The notes under the pieces: model-generated
Database searches by the model: none
The model's input: only the letters and a program-made list of their open reading frames with translations
Told to the model about the DNA's origin: nothing
Shown here: positions 8,506 to 16,136 of the stretch, piece after piece
Position numbering within the stretch: position 1 is the first letter of the stretch
Layout: every line of letters starts with the position of its first letter
Translations under genes and position numbers: made by a program
NCBI GenBank assembly: GCA_024234505.1
Contig: JACKOD010000003.1
Coordinates: 124,001-188,000 of the forward strand
Source of the DNA: Hahellaceae bacterium
GTDB lineage: Bacteria; Pseudomonadota; Gammaproteobacteria; Pseudomonadales; Oleiphilaceae
DNA length: 64,000 nt
Direction: 5' to 3'

Positions 8506-9657
8506 TTAGTCAAACAGGCTGAGTTGTCTGGTTGCCGTAGTCTCGGCATCCGGTCTGGAAAAGAGTTTGCAGTTTAACGATGACTTCATCTGGGGAGAGA
8601 AGCCAAAACGCTTCAGTGCCAACTGGAAGCGCTGTTCCATTAGCTGTGCAAAATGCCCGCTACCCTGCATTCTGTGACTGAAGCTTGAGTCGTACAGTTG
8701 GCCTTGATGGCATTGCCTTATCAGACTTAATACGTGTTCCGCGCGTCTGGGATAGTGTGTAAACAGCCATTCACTGAACAGGTCTTTCACTTCGTGCGGT
8801 AATCTGATCAATATCCACGCCGCTGATCGTGCACCTGCTTTATAGCTTGCCTGGAGCAGGTCTTCTAGTTCCTGATCGTTAATCTTGGGAATCATCGGGG
8901 CAAGCAATACGCCCGTTGGAATGCCTCGCTGGTGCAGTTCGCTGATGGTTTTGAGGCGTGCATTGGCAGATGCCGCACGGGGCTCCATTATGACTTTAAG
9001 GGAATTATCCAGAGTCGTCATACTGACCATTACTGAGCACAGCTGATGTCGTGCCATCTCCTCAAGGATGTCAATGTCACGAAGTATCAGGGAACTCTTG
9101 GTAATAATTGAAACGGGATGTCGATATTTTTGTAACGTTTTTAAAATGTCTCGCGTGATTTCAAGCTGCTTTTCAATGGGCTGATAGGCATCCGTATTAA
9201 CGCCCAAAGCAATGGGCTTACAGCGGTATCTGGGATTTTTCAGCGATTGCTCCAACAGAGCAACGGCATTTTCCTTGTAAAGCAATGTTGTTTCAAAATC
9301 GAGCCCGGGAGACAGCTCCAGATAAGCATGACTCGGTCTCGCAAAACAATAGACACAACCGTGCTCACATCCTTTATATGGGTTGATAGATTGCTCAAAG
9401 GGAACGTCAGGTGACTTGTTTTTGCTGATAATGCTGGCGGCTTTTTCCGGGCTCACAGAAGTCGCAATGGACTCGTGAATCTCTGATTCATAAAAGCTTA
9501 TCGTACCGTCTGAGTATTCCGTATCGCGCAGAATAATATGTGGCGCAAATCTGCCAGGCGGATTGGATTGACTCCCCCGACCTTTAAGGAGGCCAGACGG
9601 GCTTGAGCTGCTGCCTGACTGAAGGTGTGATTTGATTTGAGAGGAAGGGGGTGCCAT
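8506..9657 (-). CDS. PA0069-type radical SAM protein, probably SOS-controlled
   Basis: A radical SAM enzyme of 383 residues, of the PA0069/Rv2578c group related to spore photoproduct lyase. The cluster motif is CEHGCVYCFARP (CxxxCxxC), followed by LGVNTDAYQPIEK and conserved strands such as VSIITKSSLILRDID and TGVLLAPMIPKIND. The substrate is not established. I pick the ATG at 9657 (MAPPSSQIKS): the only earlier start, a TTG at 9717, would put the SOS box at 9673-9692 inside the coding region. That operator suggests DNA-damage induction and hence a possible repair role. Confidence 0.85.
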   Translation of the reverse strand: MAPPSSQIKSHLQSGSSSSPSGLLKGRGSQSNPPGRFAPHIILRDTEYSDGTISFYESEIHESIATSVSPEKAASIISKNKSPDVPFEQSINPYKGCEHGCVYCFARPSHAYLELSPGLDFETTLLYKENAVALLEQSLKNPRYRCKPIALGVNTDAYQPIEKQLEITRDILKTLQKYRHPVSIITKSSLILRDIDILEEMARHQLCSVMVSMTTLDNSLKVIMEPRAASANARLKTISELHQRGIPTGVLLAPMIPKINDQELEDLLQASYKAGARSAAWILIRLPHEVKDLFSEWLFTHYPRRAEHVLSLIRQCHQGQLYDSSFSHRMQGSGHFAQLMEQRFQLALKRFGFSPQMKSSLNCKLFSRPDAETTATRQLSLFD

Positions 9658-9672
9658 TGATAACGCCCAATG

Positions 9673-9692
9673 TACTGTTAATATATACAGTA
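9673..9692 (-). promoter_or_regulatory. LexA/SOS box before the radical SAM gene
   Basis: TACTGTTAATATATACAGTA matches the E. coli LexA consensus at 18 of 20 positions, including both CTGT/ACAG arms. The palindrome extends outward to CGCCCAA (9664-9670) and TTGGGCG (9695-9701), giving 15-base arms with one mismatch around an 8-base spacer. The box centre lies 26 bases upstream of the radical SAM ATG. LexA binding is inferred from sequence. Confidence 0.85.
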
Positions 9693-9728
9693 TATTGGGC
9701 GTTTGGTGTTTCCGCAATGGTCTGTTGT

Positions 9729-10655
9729 TTATGATTTGATAAACGTCCTCATAAGGTTTGCGGATGTTTCCGGTACTTCGATCATTGGCGCATGGCCTAT
9801 ATGTTCTAAAAGTTCGAGTTTGGCATTGGGTATATTTTGCTTGAATATCTCTGCGTTTTTGTAATTGATTACTTTGTCTTCAATCCCCCAAATAATAAGC
9901 GTGGGTGTGGTGATTTTTAGTAGAACGCCTAAAAACATTTGCGGGTCGAGCGTACGGATATCTTCCCACACCTTTGCATTTATTTGTTGGTTGGCCATGG
10001 CTTTTTCCGCGAGGATATCAGTCACTGGCCAGGGAATGAATGGCTTTTCTTCCAAGGCAAAATCCATCAGCCTGGTAAAATCCTGACTGTTTTTAACGAT
10101 GAGGGGGTTTTCATTTTTTGCAAGATATTGGGCAAGTTCACTTTCAAACTGAAAAACACCCGCGGGGTCAAACAGCGTTAGCGTGGCGACTTGTTCAGGA
10201 TAGGCGGCGGTGTAAAGTGTCGAAATTGCCCCGCCCATGGAGTTGCCCGCCAGATGAAACCGTTTGATATTCAGTTTGCTTAAAATATCGTGAAGATAAT
10301 CTACCTGGTCGTTATAGCTGTAATGGCGTTGCAAATCCTTTGAACTATCGCCATGACCCGGCAAATCGATAATCACAACATGATATTCATCTTCGAACTG
10401 GGCAGCCATGCGTACCCAGTTGTCTTTGTTTGCACCAAAGCCGTGAATAAGCACCATCGTCTCTGCGGATGCATTCGAGTTTGATTCAAGGTACACGATA
10501 TTCATCGAATCAACCTCTACTGATTTGTAGGCTAATCCTGCACGGTCACGTTCGCTTTTAAGTGCCATGTCGGTAAATTTGTGTTTGAAATCGCTACATC
10601 CCGCCAAAAATAGTTGAATAGTAACTGTTAGAATGAGTAAAAGACTTCTGACCAT
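9729..10655 (-). CDS. Lipoprotein alpha/beta hydrolase (esterase/lipase)
   Basis: A 308-residue alpha/beta-fold serine hydrolase with a lipoprotein signal: hydrophobic residues 4-17, then LAGC as lipobox. The lipid-anchored cysteine is followed by SDFKHKF, with no Asp at +2, so outer-membrane sorting is plausible. The oxyanion motif is HGFGANKDNW, the nucleophile elbow GNSMGGA, the acid lies in the IIWGIEDKVINY region, and the histidine is in HIGHAPMIE. It resembles Moraxella/Psychrobacter cold-active lipases, so short-chain ester or monoacylglycerol hydrolysis is likely. GAGGG precedes the ATG. It lies 71 bases upstream of the radical SAM gene on the same strand. Confidence 0.85.
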   Translation of the reverse strand: MVRSLLLILTVTIQLFLAGCSDFKHKFTDMALKSERDRAGLAYKSVEVDSMNIVYLESNSNASAETMVLIHGFGANKDNWVRMAAQFEDEYHVVIIDLPGHGDSSKDLQRHYSYNDQVDYLHDILSKLNIKRFHLAGNSMGGAISTLYTAAYPEQVATLTLFDPAGVFQFESELAQYLAKNENPLIVKNSQDFTRLMDFALEEKPFIPWPVTDILAEKAMANQQINAKVWEDIRTLDPQMFLGVLLKITTPTLIIWGIEDKVINYKNAEIFKQNIPNAKLELLEHIGHAPMIEVPETSANLMRTFIKS

Positions 10656-10814
10656 CGATTATCCCTCGGATTTGGGTATAGTTGTTATCGCAGACGATCC
10701 CTCAAGGGCGGCGTCTTTATAGTGAATAGTCCTTCGGACCCTAGGCAAACTAACCTTTTATATTTGTGTTTGTCTATGGTTTAAAGTGACTCGGAACCGG
10801 TCAATAGAGCAACG

Positions 10815-11432
10815 ATGGAATTTCTGGGGAACGCTGAGCGCGGCATGAAGAAGGAATATTTGTCTAATAACACAGTAGATTTTAGTGATGGAGTTGTTAT
10901 TGATCGATTGCGGGAGCCACCTCTGTACGCTGCCGTACGCAAGCAGGTGGAAGCGTGCCTTAGCATCGCAGAATCAAGATTCGGAAGACGATTTCCCCGG
11001 CCTGAAATCAGGTTTGACCTGCGCGGCCGAAGCGCAGGACAGGCGAGAGTCGCTTTGGGACGACATGCCCAGCCTCCGGTACTGAGATTCAATGCCATCC
11101 TGCTAAAGGAAAACGTAGATGATTTTCTGCGCGAGGTTCCGGCTCACGAAACCGCTCATTTGGTCATAGGTGTTATGTATGGTCGCAGCGTTAAGCCTCA
11201 TGGCCGCGAATGGCAGGCCGTGATGAAGGAGGTATTTAATATCGAGCCCAGAGTAACGCATCGCATGGCCGTAAATTCCGGTACCCGACGGAGGTTTGAA
11301 TATCGATGTGGCTGCAATGGTGAAAGTCATTTTTTAAGTACGGTCCGACACAATCGTATTATGGCTAAAACGACACAATATCGCTGTCGCCGGTGTGGTG
11401 ATACGTTATTTTTTGTTTGCGATAACGTGTAA
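10815..11432 (+). CDS. sprT: SprT-like zinc metalloprotease-fold protein
   Basis: SprT family, related to the DNA-protein crosslink protease SPRTN. Residues 111-115 are HETAH, matching HExxH, and H129 in PHGREW is the expected third zinc ligand. A C-terminal zinc ribbon uses C165, C167, C191 and C194. The bacterial protein's activity is not well characterised. Two starts are possible: ATG 10815 (205 residues) or ATG 10845 (MKKEYLS, 195 residues); neither has a strong ribosome site. The family's N-terminus aligns from about residue 28, so the choice does not affect the domain. The next gene, pilU, is 207 bases downstream. Confidence 0.88.
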   Translation: MEFLGNAERGMKKEYLSNNTVDFSDGVVIDRLREPPLYAAVRKQVEACLSIAESRFGRRFPRPEIRFDLRGRSAGQARVALGRHAQPPVLRFNAILLKENVDDFLREVPAHETAHLVIGVMYGRSVKPHGREWQAVMKEVFNIEPRVTHRMAVNSGTRRRFEYRCGCNGESHFLSTVRHNRIMAKTTQYRCRRCGDTLFFVCDNV

Positions 11433-11639
11433 TTTTTGGCGAATGGGACGAATCTGGTCTATGAATAGTATTCGTCTTTTGATGTGCTGCTGATGTGCTG
11501 CCTGTGTTCTGCTTTCGTTGCAGCAAGCGCGACAGGGGTTATAAGAAAAAAGATTCCAATGCCCGACCACATACAAGCGGGTCGGTATTCGTCAATTAAC
11601 ACGAAATTTTTATTCAGGGAATAGTGCGAGGGTTCATAA

Positions 11640-12785
11640 ATGGGCTTTGATGAAATGTTAACCATGCTGGCCAAAAATGATGGTTCAGATCTCTATCTCA
11701 GTACCGGCGCGCCACCGTGTGCCAAATTTCACGGCAAGCTGAAACCGCTCGAAGGGACCCCCCTGAAGCCGGGGGTAATAAAAGAAATTGCATACGCGAT
11801 TATGGATGACGAGCAGAAACACGATTTCGAGAAAGATCTGGAAATGAATTTAGCTTACACAATTACGGGTGTAGGGCGATTTCGGGTTAACGTTTTCAAA
11901 CAGCGTAATGAAATATCAATGGTGGCGCGAAATATCGTTACAGAGATCCCCAGTGCCGATTCATTGGGACTGCCTCAAATTCTCAAAGATGTCATTATGG
12001 CAAAACGGGGATTGATTCTGTTTGTGGGAGCAACGGGGTCTGGGAAGTCCACTTCATTAGCGGCGATGATCGATCATCGAAACAGTAATAGCGGTGGTCA
12101 TATCATCACGATAGAAGATCCGGTTGAGTTTATTCACCGTCATAAAAAAAGCATTATTAATCAACGAGAAGTGGGTATGGATACGCGTAGTTACCACAAT
12201 GCGTTGAAAAATACCCTGCGTCAGGCGCCGGATGTCATTCTGATCGGGGAAATTCGTGACAGGGAAACCATGGAACATGCACTCGCCTTTGCAGAAACAG
12301 GGCATTTGTGTATCTCGACCTTGCACGCGAACAATGCCAATCAGGCGCTGGATCGGATTATCAACTTTTTTCCGGAGGAGCGTCGGCATCAACTATTGAT
12401 GGATTTATCGCTTAATCTTCGAGCATTCATCTCCCAACGACTCATTCCTACCGTAGATGGAAAACGTTGTGCTGCAATAGAAATTCTTCTTGGTACGCCT
12501 TCTGTAAGTGAGCTTATCCAGCGCGGAGAAGTTGAGAGTATTAAGGAAATTATGGAGAAATCGGCAAACCTGGGGATGCAAACATTCGATTCTGCGCTGT
12601 TTAAGCTTTATCAGGATGGCAAAATTACATTAGATGAAGCATTAAAAAATGCGGATTCGGCCAACAACCTCCGCCTGAAGGTAAAACTGGCCCAAGGGCA
12701 GGGGGGGGCGGGAGAAACTTCGGCCGCCGGGGGGCTGTCGCTGAGTCTGGTTGAAGATAAAAAGGACGAGGACGAAGAGCCCTGA
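11640..12785 (+). CDS. pilU: Type IV pilus retraction ATPase PilU
   Basis: A PilT/PilU-family hexameric ATPase of 381 residues that assists pilus retraction at the cytoplasmic base of type IV pili. Walker A GATGSGKST is at 130-138 (K136). The Asp-box DPVEFIHRHKK, the Walker B VILIGEIRDRETM and the His-box TGHLCISTLHANNANQ follow. PilU is favoured over PilT by the start MGFDEMLTMLAKNDGSDLYLS and the long acidic C-tail. pilT is normally adjacent but is not seen here. A G8 run at 12701-12708 encodes part of a Gly-rich linker; the frame stays intact across it. Confidence 0.92.
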   Translation: MGFDEMLTMLAKNDGSDLYLSTGAPPCAKFHGKLKPLEGTPLKPGVIKEIAYAIMDDEQKHDFEKDLEMNLAYTITGVGRFRVNVFKQRNEISMVARNIVTEIPSADSLGLPQILKDVIMAKRGLILFVGATGSGKSTSLAAMIDHRNSNSGGHIITIEDPVEFIHRHKKSIINQREVGMDTRSYHNALKNTLRQAPDVILIGEIRDRETMEHALAFAETGHLCISTLHANNANQALDRIINFFPEERRHQLLMDLSLNLRAFISQRLIPTVDGKRCAAIEILLGTPSVSELIQRGEVESIKEIMEKSANLGMQTFDSALFKLYQDGKITLDEALKNADSANNLRLKVKLAQGQGGAGETSAAGGLSLSLVEDKKDEDEEP

Positions 12786-12801
12786 GTTTTCTGTGACTTG
12801 C

Positions 12802-12831
12802 GCCGTGTTCGGTTGATTGACTGAACACGGC
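12802..12831. terminator. Hairpin after pilU
   Basis: GCCGTGTTC (12802-12810) pairs with GAACACGGC (12823-12831), a perfect 9-bp stem with a 12-base loop, 17 bases after the pilU stop. No T-run follows, so it may be an RNA 3' end stabiliser rather than a Rho-independent terminator. Confidence 0.45.
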
Positions 12832-12971
12832 AACGCATGAGTGACAGGTTTGATACTCCGGCACACAGAATTCAATATTTATCTGGACGCCTTTCCTGAA
12901 TTTCAAAACCCTGTATTATCGTTGGCAGTGCACTGATACATAAACATTTGTAGTGAATGGCAGGAGGAAAC

Positions 12972-13880
12972 ATGTCTCACGGAGCGGATTCCGTTAAGTC
13001 TATTTTATATGCTCTCGGGGCCAACTTTGCCATTGCCGTGGCGAAATTGATGGCCGCTATGGTGACGGGCTCTGGTTCCATGATGGCAGAAAGTATCCAC
13101 TCGCTGGCAGATTGTGGTAATCAGGGGTTGCTGTTATTCGGATTAAAACACGCCAAAAAGCCTCCAACGCCGGAACATCCGCTGGGTTTTGGTAAAAGTA
13201 TCTATTTTTGGTCTTTTATTGTCGCATTAATGCTCTTTAGCATGGGTGGACTCTTTTCCATCTATGAGGGGGTGCATAAGCTTCGGGCTCCCGAACCCAT
13301 GACTTATCCATGGGTCGCTGTAGCGGTGCTGATCTTCTCGGTGATTGCCGAGGGGGCTTCTTTAAAGGGCTGTATTGCGGAAGTAAACAAAGAGCGCGCG
13401 GGCCGAAGTTTTTATCGCTGGTTCCGTGAAACTCGCCAAAGCGAACTTCTGGTGATTTTTGGTGAAGATCTGGCCGCGTTGCTTGGCTTGTCGCTGGCAT
13501 TGGTTGCTGTATTGGCCGCCATTATCACCGGTAACCCGGTTTATGATGCATGGGGCAGTATTGCGATCGGGGGGTTACTGGTAGTCATCGCTTTTTTTGT
13601 GGGGATCGAAGTAAAAGCATTGTTAATCGGACAAGGTGTCGAGCCTACTTTAAAAGTAAAAATGGAGCTGTTTCTGCTTGAGCAGCCCGAAGTGAAGCGA
13701 CTCTTTAATTTGGTATCGCTGCAAATGGGGCAAGACGCCATGGTTGCAGTAAAAGCCGAGATGGCACCTCAACCATCGGATCGAGCCTTGGTTGAAGCGA
13801 TTAATGCGGTAGAGGCGCGTTTCAAGGGACAGTTTCCCATGGTCGTCTGGCTGTTTTTTGAACCCGATATAAAAGATTAA
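12972..13880 (+). CDS. Cation diffusion facilitator, ZnT9-like subgroup
   Basis: An inner-membrane divalent metal/proton antiporter of the CDF family, 302 residues, with six hydrophobic segments and a short cytosolic C-terminal domain. The first metal-site pair is H43/D47 in AESIHSLAD. The second is unusual for FieF-type proteins: E165-D166 in FGEDLAALLGL, as in the SLC30A9 branch. The start is fixed by AGGAGG (12962-12967) before ATG 12972; an ATG at 12957 lies upstream of that site. The metal is not predictable. No metal-responsive regulator adjoins it. Confidence 0.88.
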   Translation: MSHGADSVKSILYALGANFAIAVAKLMAAMVTGSGSMMAESIHSLADCGNQGLLLFGLKHAKKPPTPEHPLGFGKSIYFWSFIVALMLFSMGGLFSIYEGVHKLRAPEPMTYPWVAVAVLIFSVIAEGASLKGCIAEVNKERAGRSFYRWFRETRQSELLVIFGEDLAALLGLSLALVAVLAAIITGNPVYDAWGSIAIGGLLVVIAFFVGIEVKALLIGQGVEPTLKVKMELFLLEQPEVKRLFNLVSLQMGQDAMVAVKAEMAPQPSDRALVEAINAVEARFKGQFPMVVWLFFEPDIKD

Positions 13881-13906
13881 TGCCTTCAGCTTGAGTTTCG
13901 TTCAAT

Positions 13907-14890
13907 TTAATAGAGCCGTAATTGCTCCCATGCCTGTAAAAGGGTAATCGATCGCTCAGGAAACCGCGTTTTTAACGCATCGAGTGCTGCATTTATGTCA
14001 TCTATTGGAGGGCCCAGGGGAACCAGGCCCTTTGATAGTGGCTTCATAAAATCGTCCCAATGTATCGGTATCAGCCTCTGTGCGCCTACACTAGCAACGA
14101 CTTCATCGAAGTATGCCTGCTGAAATTCATTTGACTGCTTGCTGAGTCCTGCCACGCCGAGAAAGACGACGTCGGCTTTACACTTATACAATGCGCCAGG
14201 CGAATATCCGGCACTCGCTTGAACCAGTACATTTCCAAGCGGATGCTGAATATATACGCTGAAGCTGCCACCTTCTTTAAAGTCAGTTAGCCTGGCAGGA
14301 AACGAGAGTGGCAACCTGATCTGCTCATCTATGCCGGTCAGCCACGCCATCAGCTTTGGGACAGCCGCGTGCCGGGAACGGATCAGGGTAACCTTAAAGT
14401 CACCGGAAACAAGACTCTCCTTCTCCTCAACCATACGAATCTGTGATTCAGGCAACCCCCAGCCTCTGGCAATGTTAGCGGTTGATGTGGATCCGAACAC
14501 CAGCGCTCCGGTCTGGCGCGAAATTTCGGCAGCATCCATGGCGTGATCGTGATGCGAGTGTGCAACCGCAACGACGCCCAGACTAGTTAATTTGAGCTTT
14601 TGAAGGCTTTCTGTGATGAGCGCGCTATCCGGTGCGATATGGCTGAAGAGGAGTGTGCCAAGGCTGGGGCGCGTAAAAAAGCCATCAATCATAATTTGCG
14701 TTTTCCCGTCGGAAAACAGCAGACTAGAGGTGCCCAAAAATGTGGCTATGAGCTGATCAGGGTTGTCGTCGTTGGACTGGTGTTGATTGTAATAGCCTGA
14801 TGGCAGAACAGGGGCAGGCTGTATTGCCACATAGAGTACCGGCAGGAACAGCGCTAACAGAAGGGTGACGACGAATATCTTTCGTAGCAT
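13907..14890 (-). CDS. Membrane-anchored MBL-fold metallohydrolase
   Basis: A metallo-beta-lactamase-fold protein of 327 residues. Residues 5-24 form a hydrophobic N-terminal anchor or uncleaved signal, placing the domain in the periplasm. The metal motif HxHxDH appears as HSHHDHAMDA, and the block LIPIHWDDFMKPL supplies a late histidine, as in the UlaG/RomA-like branch. The substrate is unknown. The upstream EAL operon ends 23 bases before this ATG on the same strand, so it could be a distal operon member, though its function does not obviously fit. Confidence 0.82.
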   Translation of the reverse strand: MLRKIFVVTLLLALFLPVLYVAIQPAPVLPSGYYNQHQSNDDNPDQLIATFLGTSSLLFSDGKTQIMIDGFFTRPSLGTLLFSHIAPDSALITESLQKLKLTSLGVVAVAHSHHDHAMDAAEISRQTGALVFGSTSTANIARGWGLPESQIRMVEEKESLVSGDFKVTLIRSRHAAVPKLMAWLTGIDEQIRLPLSFPARLTDFKEGGSFSVYIQHPLGNVLVQASAGYSPGALYKCKADVVFLGVAGLSKQSNEFQQAYFDEVVASVGAQRLIPIHWDDFMKPLSKGLVPLGPPIDDINAALDALKTRFPERSITLLQAWEQLRLY

Positions 14891-14912
14891 GCGGGTTTCA
14901 CTGGTAGTTTAT

Positions 14913-16136
14913 TTATAAATCCAGACTGGACAGGCCTTTCCATTGGTTGAGCCACGCGTCGAGTTGATCTGCGGGCATCGGTCGGGCCGCAAAGTAACCT
15001 TGCACAATATCGCAGCCGAACTCGGCGGCTCTCAACCAATCATCGCGAGTCTCAACGCCTTCCGCAACGATCGTCAGATTTAATTGCTTGCCCAGCGATA
15101 CGCTGGATTCGAAAATGGCGCATGCGGCGGGGTCGGTATTGGCGCCTCGCACAAAACTGCCATCTATTTTCAATTCGTCAAAAGGGATGCTCTTGAGGCG
15201 TTCCAACGAGGAATATCCCGTGCCGAAATCGTCTAAGGACAGTCCGATGGAGCGCATTCTGAGGCGTGTCAGCACTTCCAGCGAGTTAACCAGATCCCGA
15301 TCCAGCATGGTTTCCGTTAATTCAATACTCAGTCTTTCGCTTTCTATACCGTAAGCCTGACATTGGTACGCAATTTTTTCAGGTAAATCAATTAAATCCA
15401 AAGCTGCCGCAGAAATATTAACGGCAACATCGAGTAGGCGTGCCTGTTTTCCCCAGCGGCTGATATCATCCAATGCCAGCAGCAGTGTCTGTTCTGCAAA
15501 TTGGTGTATGAAGGCGGGTGATTCAGCAAGTGGCATAAAAGCACTGGGGCCAAGTATGGCGTGGCGTGTGGTTTTCCAGCGAGCAAGCGCTTCCAATCCC
15601 ACGACCATCCCCGATTTAATGTCTATTTGAGGTTGGTAATAAAGCGTCAATGCCCCTTGGGATAAACCTTCCGAAAACTCAGTTTCAGACAGCGTCGAAA
15701 TTTGAGTAGTGTCGGGTTGCCGTGTGAGGAAGAAATCATACTCTTCCAGAATATGAGATAGCGCTGCGGCTTTTACGGGTTTGGCAATCGACCCAAGGAC
15801 ATTCAGAAACCGTCCTCGAGCAACGTTCACTGCCGCCCTTAAAACACTGCTGTCTGCGCCACTGAATAGAATTAGACCGCCTTGGTATTCCAGTTTTGAC
15901 AAGTGCCTCAATGTCTCAATGCCGTCCATGTCGGGCATGAGCAGATCCAACATGATGATATGATAGTTATCATCACCTTGTTTAAGAATTTCAATCGCCT
16001 CTTTGCCGCTGGGCGCCAAGGTAATGAGGCCGGGTTTGAATAAAGCTAGCGTCATTTTCACGAGGTCGCGCATGAAGGCATCGTCGTCGACAACCAGAAT
16101 ATTTAAGTAAGAGATATCGCGCTTGCTTTTAGTCAT
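14913..16136 (-). CDS. Response regulator with EAL c-di-GMP phosphodiesterase
   Basis: A cytosolic REC-EAL protein of 407 residues. The receiver (about 10-130) has the acid residues D17/D18, phosphoacceptor D64 and K119. The EAL domain (about 155-395) keeps all recognisable catalytic motifs: E182 in GLEALARW, NIS, ELTETMLD, DDFGTGYSS at 302-310, KIDGSFV, E359 in VAEGVET and Q379. Active hydrolysis of c-di-GMP to pGpG is therefore predicted, probably switched by phosphorylation. Its ATG overlaps the kinase stop by ATGA, so the two proteins are translationally coupled. It is the likely output of the FIST-kinase operon. Confidence 0.93.
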   Translation of the reverse strand: MTKSKRDISYLNILVVDDDAFMRDLVKMTLALFKPGLITLAPSGKEAIEILKQGDDNYHIIMLDLLMPDMDGIETLRHLSKLEYQGGLILFSGADSSVLRAAVNVARGRFLNVLGSIAKPVKAAALSHILEEYDFFLTRQPDTTQISTLSETEFSEGLSQGALTLYYQPQIDIKSGMVVGLEALARWKTTRHAILGPSAFMPLAESPAFIHQFAEQTLLLALDDISRWGKQARLLDVAVNISAAALDLIDLPEKIAYQCQAYGIESERLSIELTETMLDRDLVNSLEVLTRLRMRSIGLSLDDFGTGYSSLERLKSIPFDELKIDGSFVRGANTDPAACAIFESSVSLGKQLNLTIVAEGVETRDDWLRAAEFGCDIVQGYFAARPMPADQLDAWLNQWKGLSSLDL

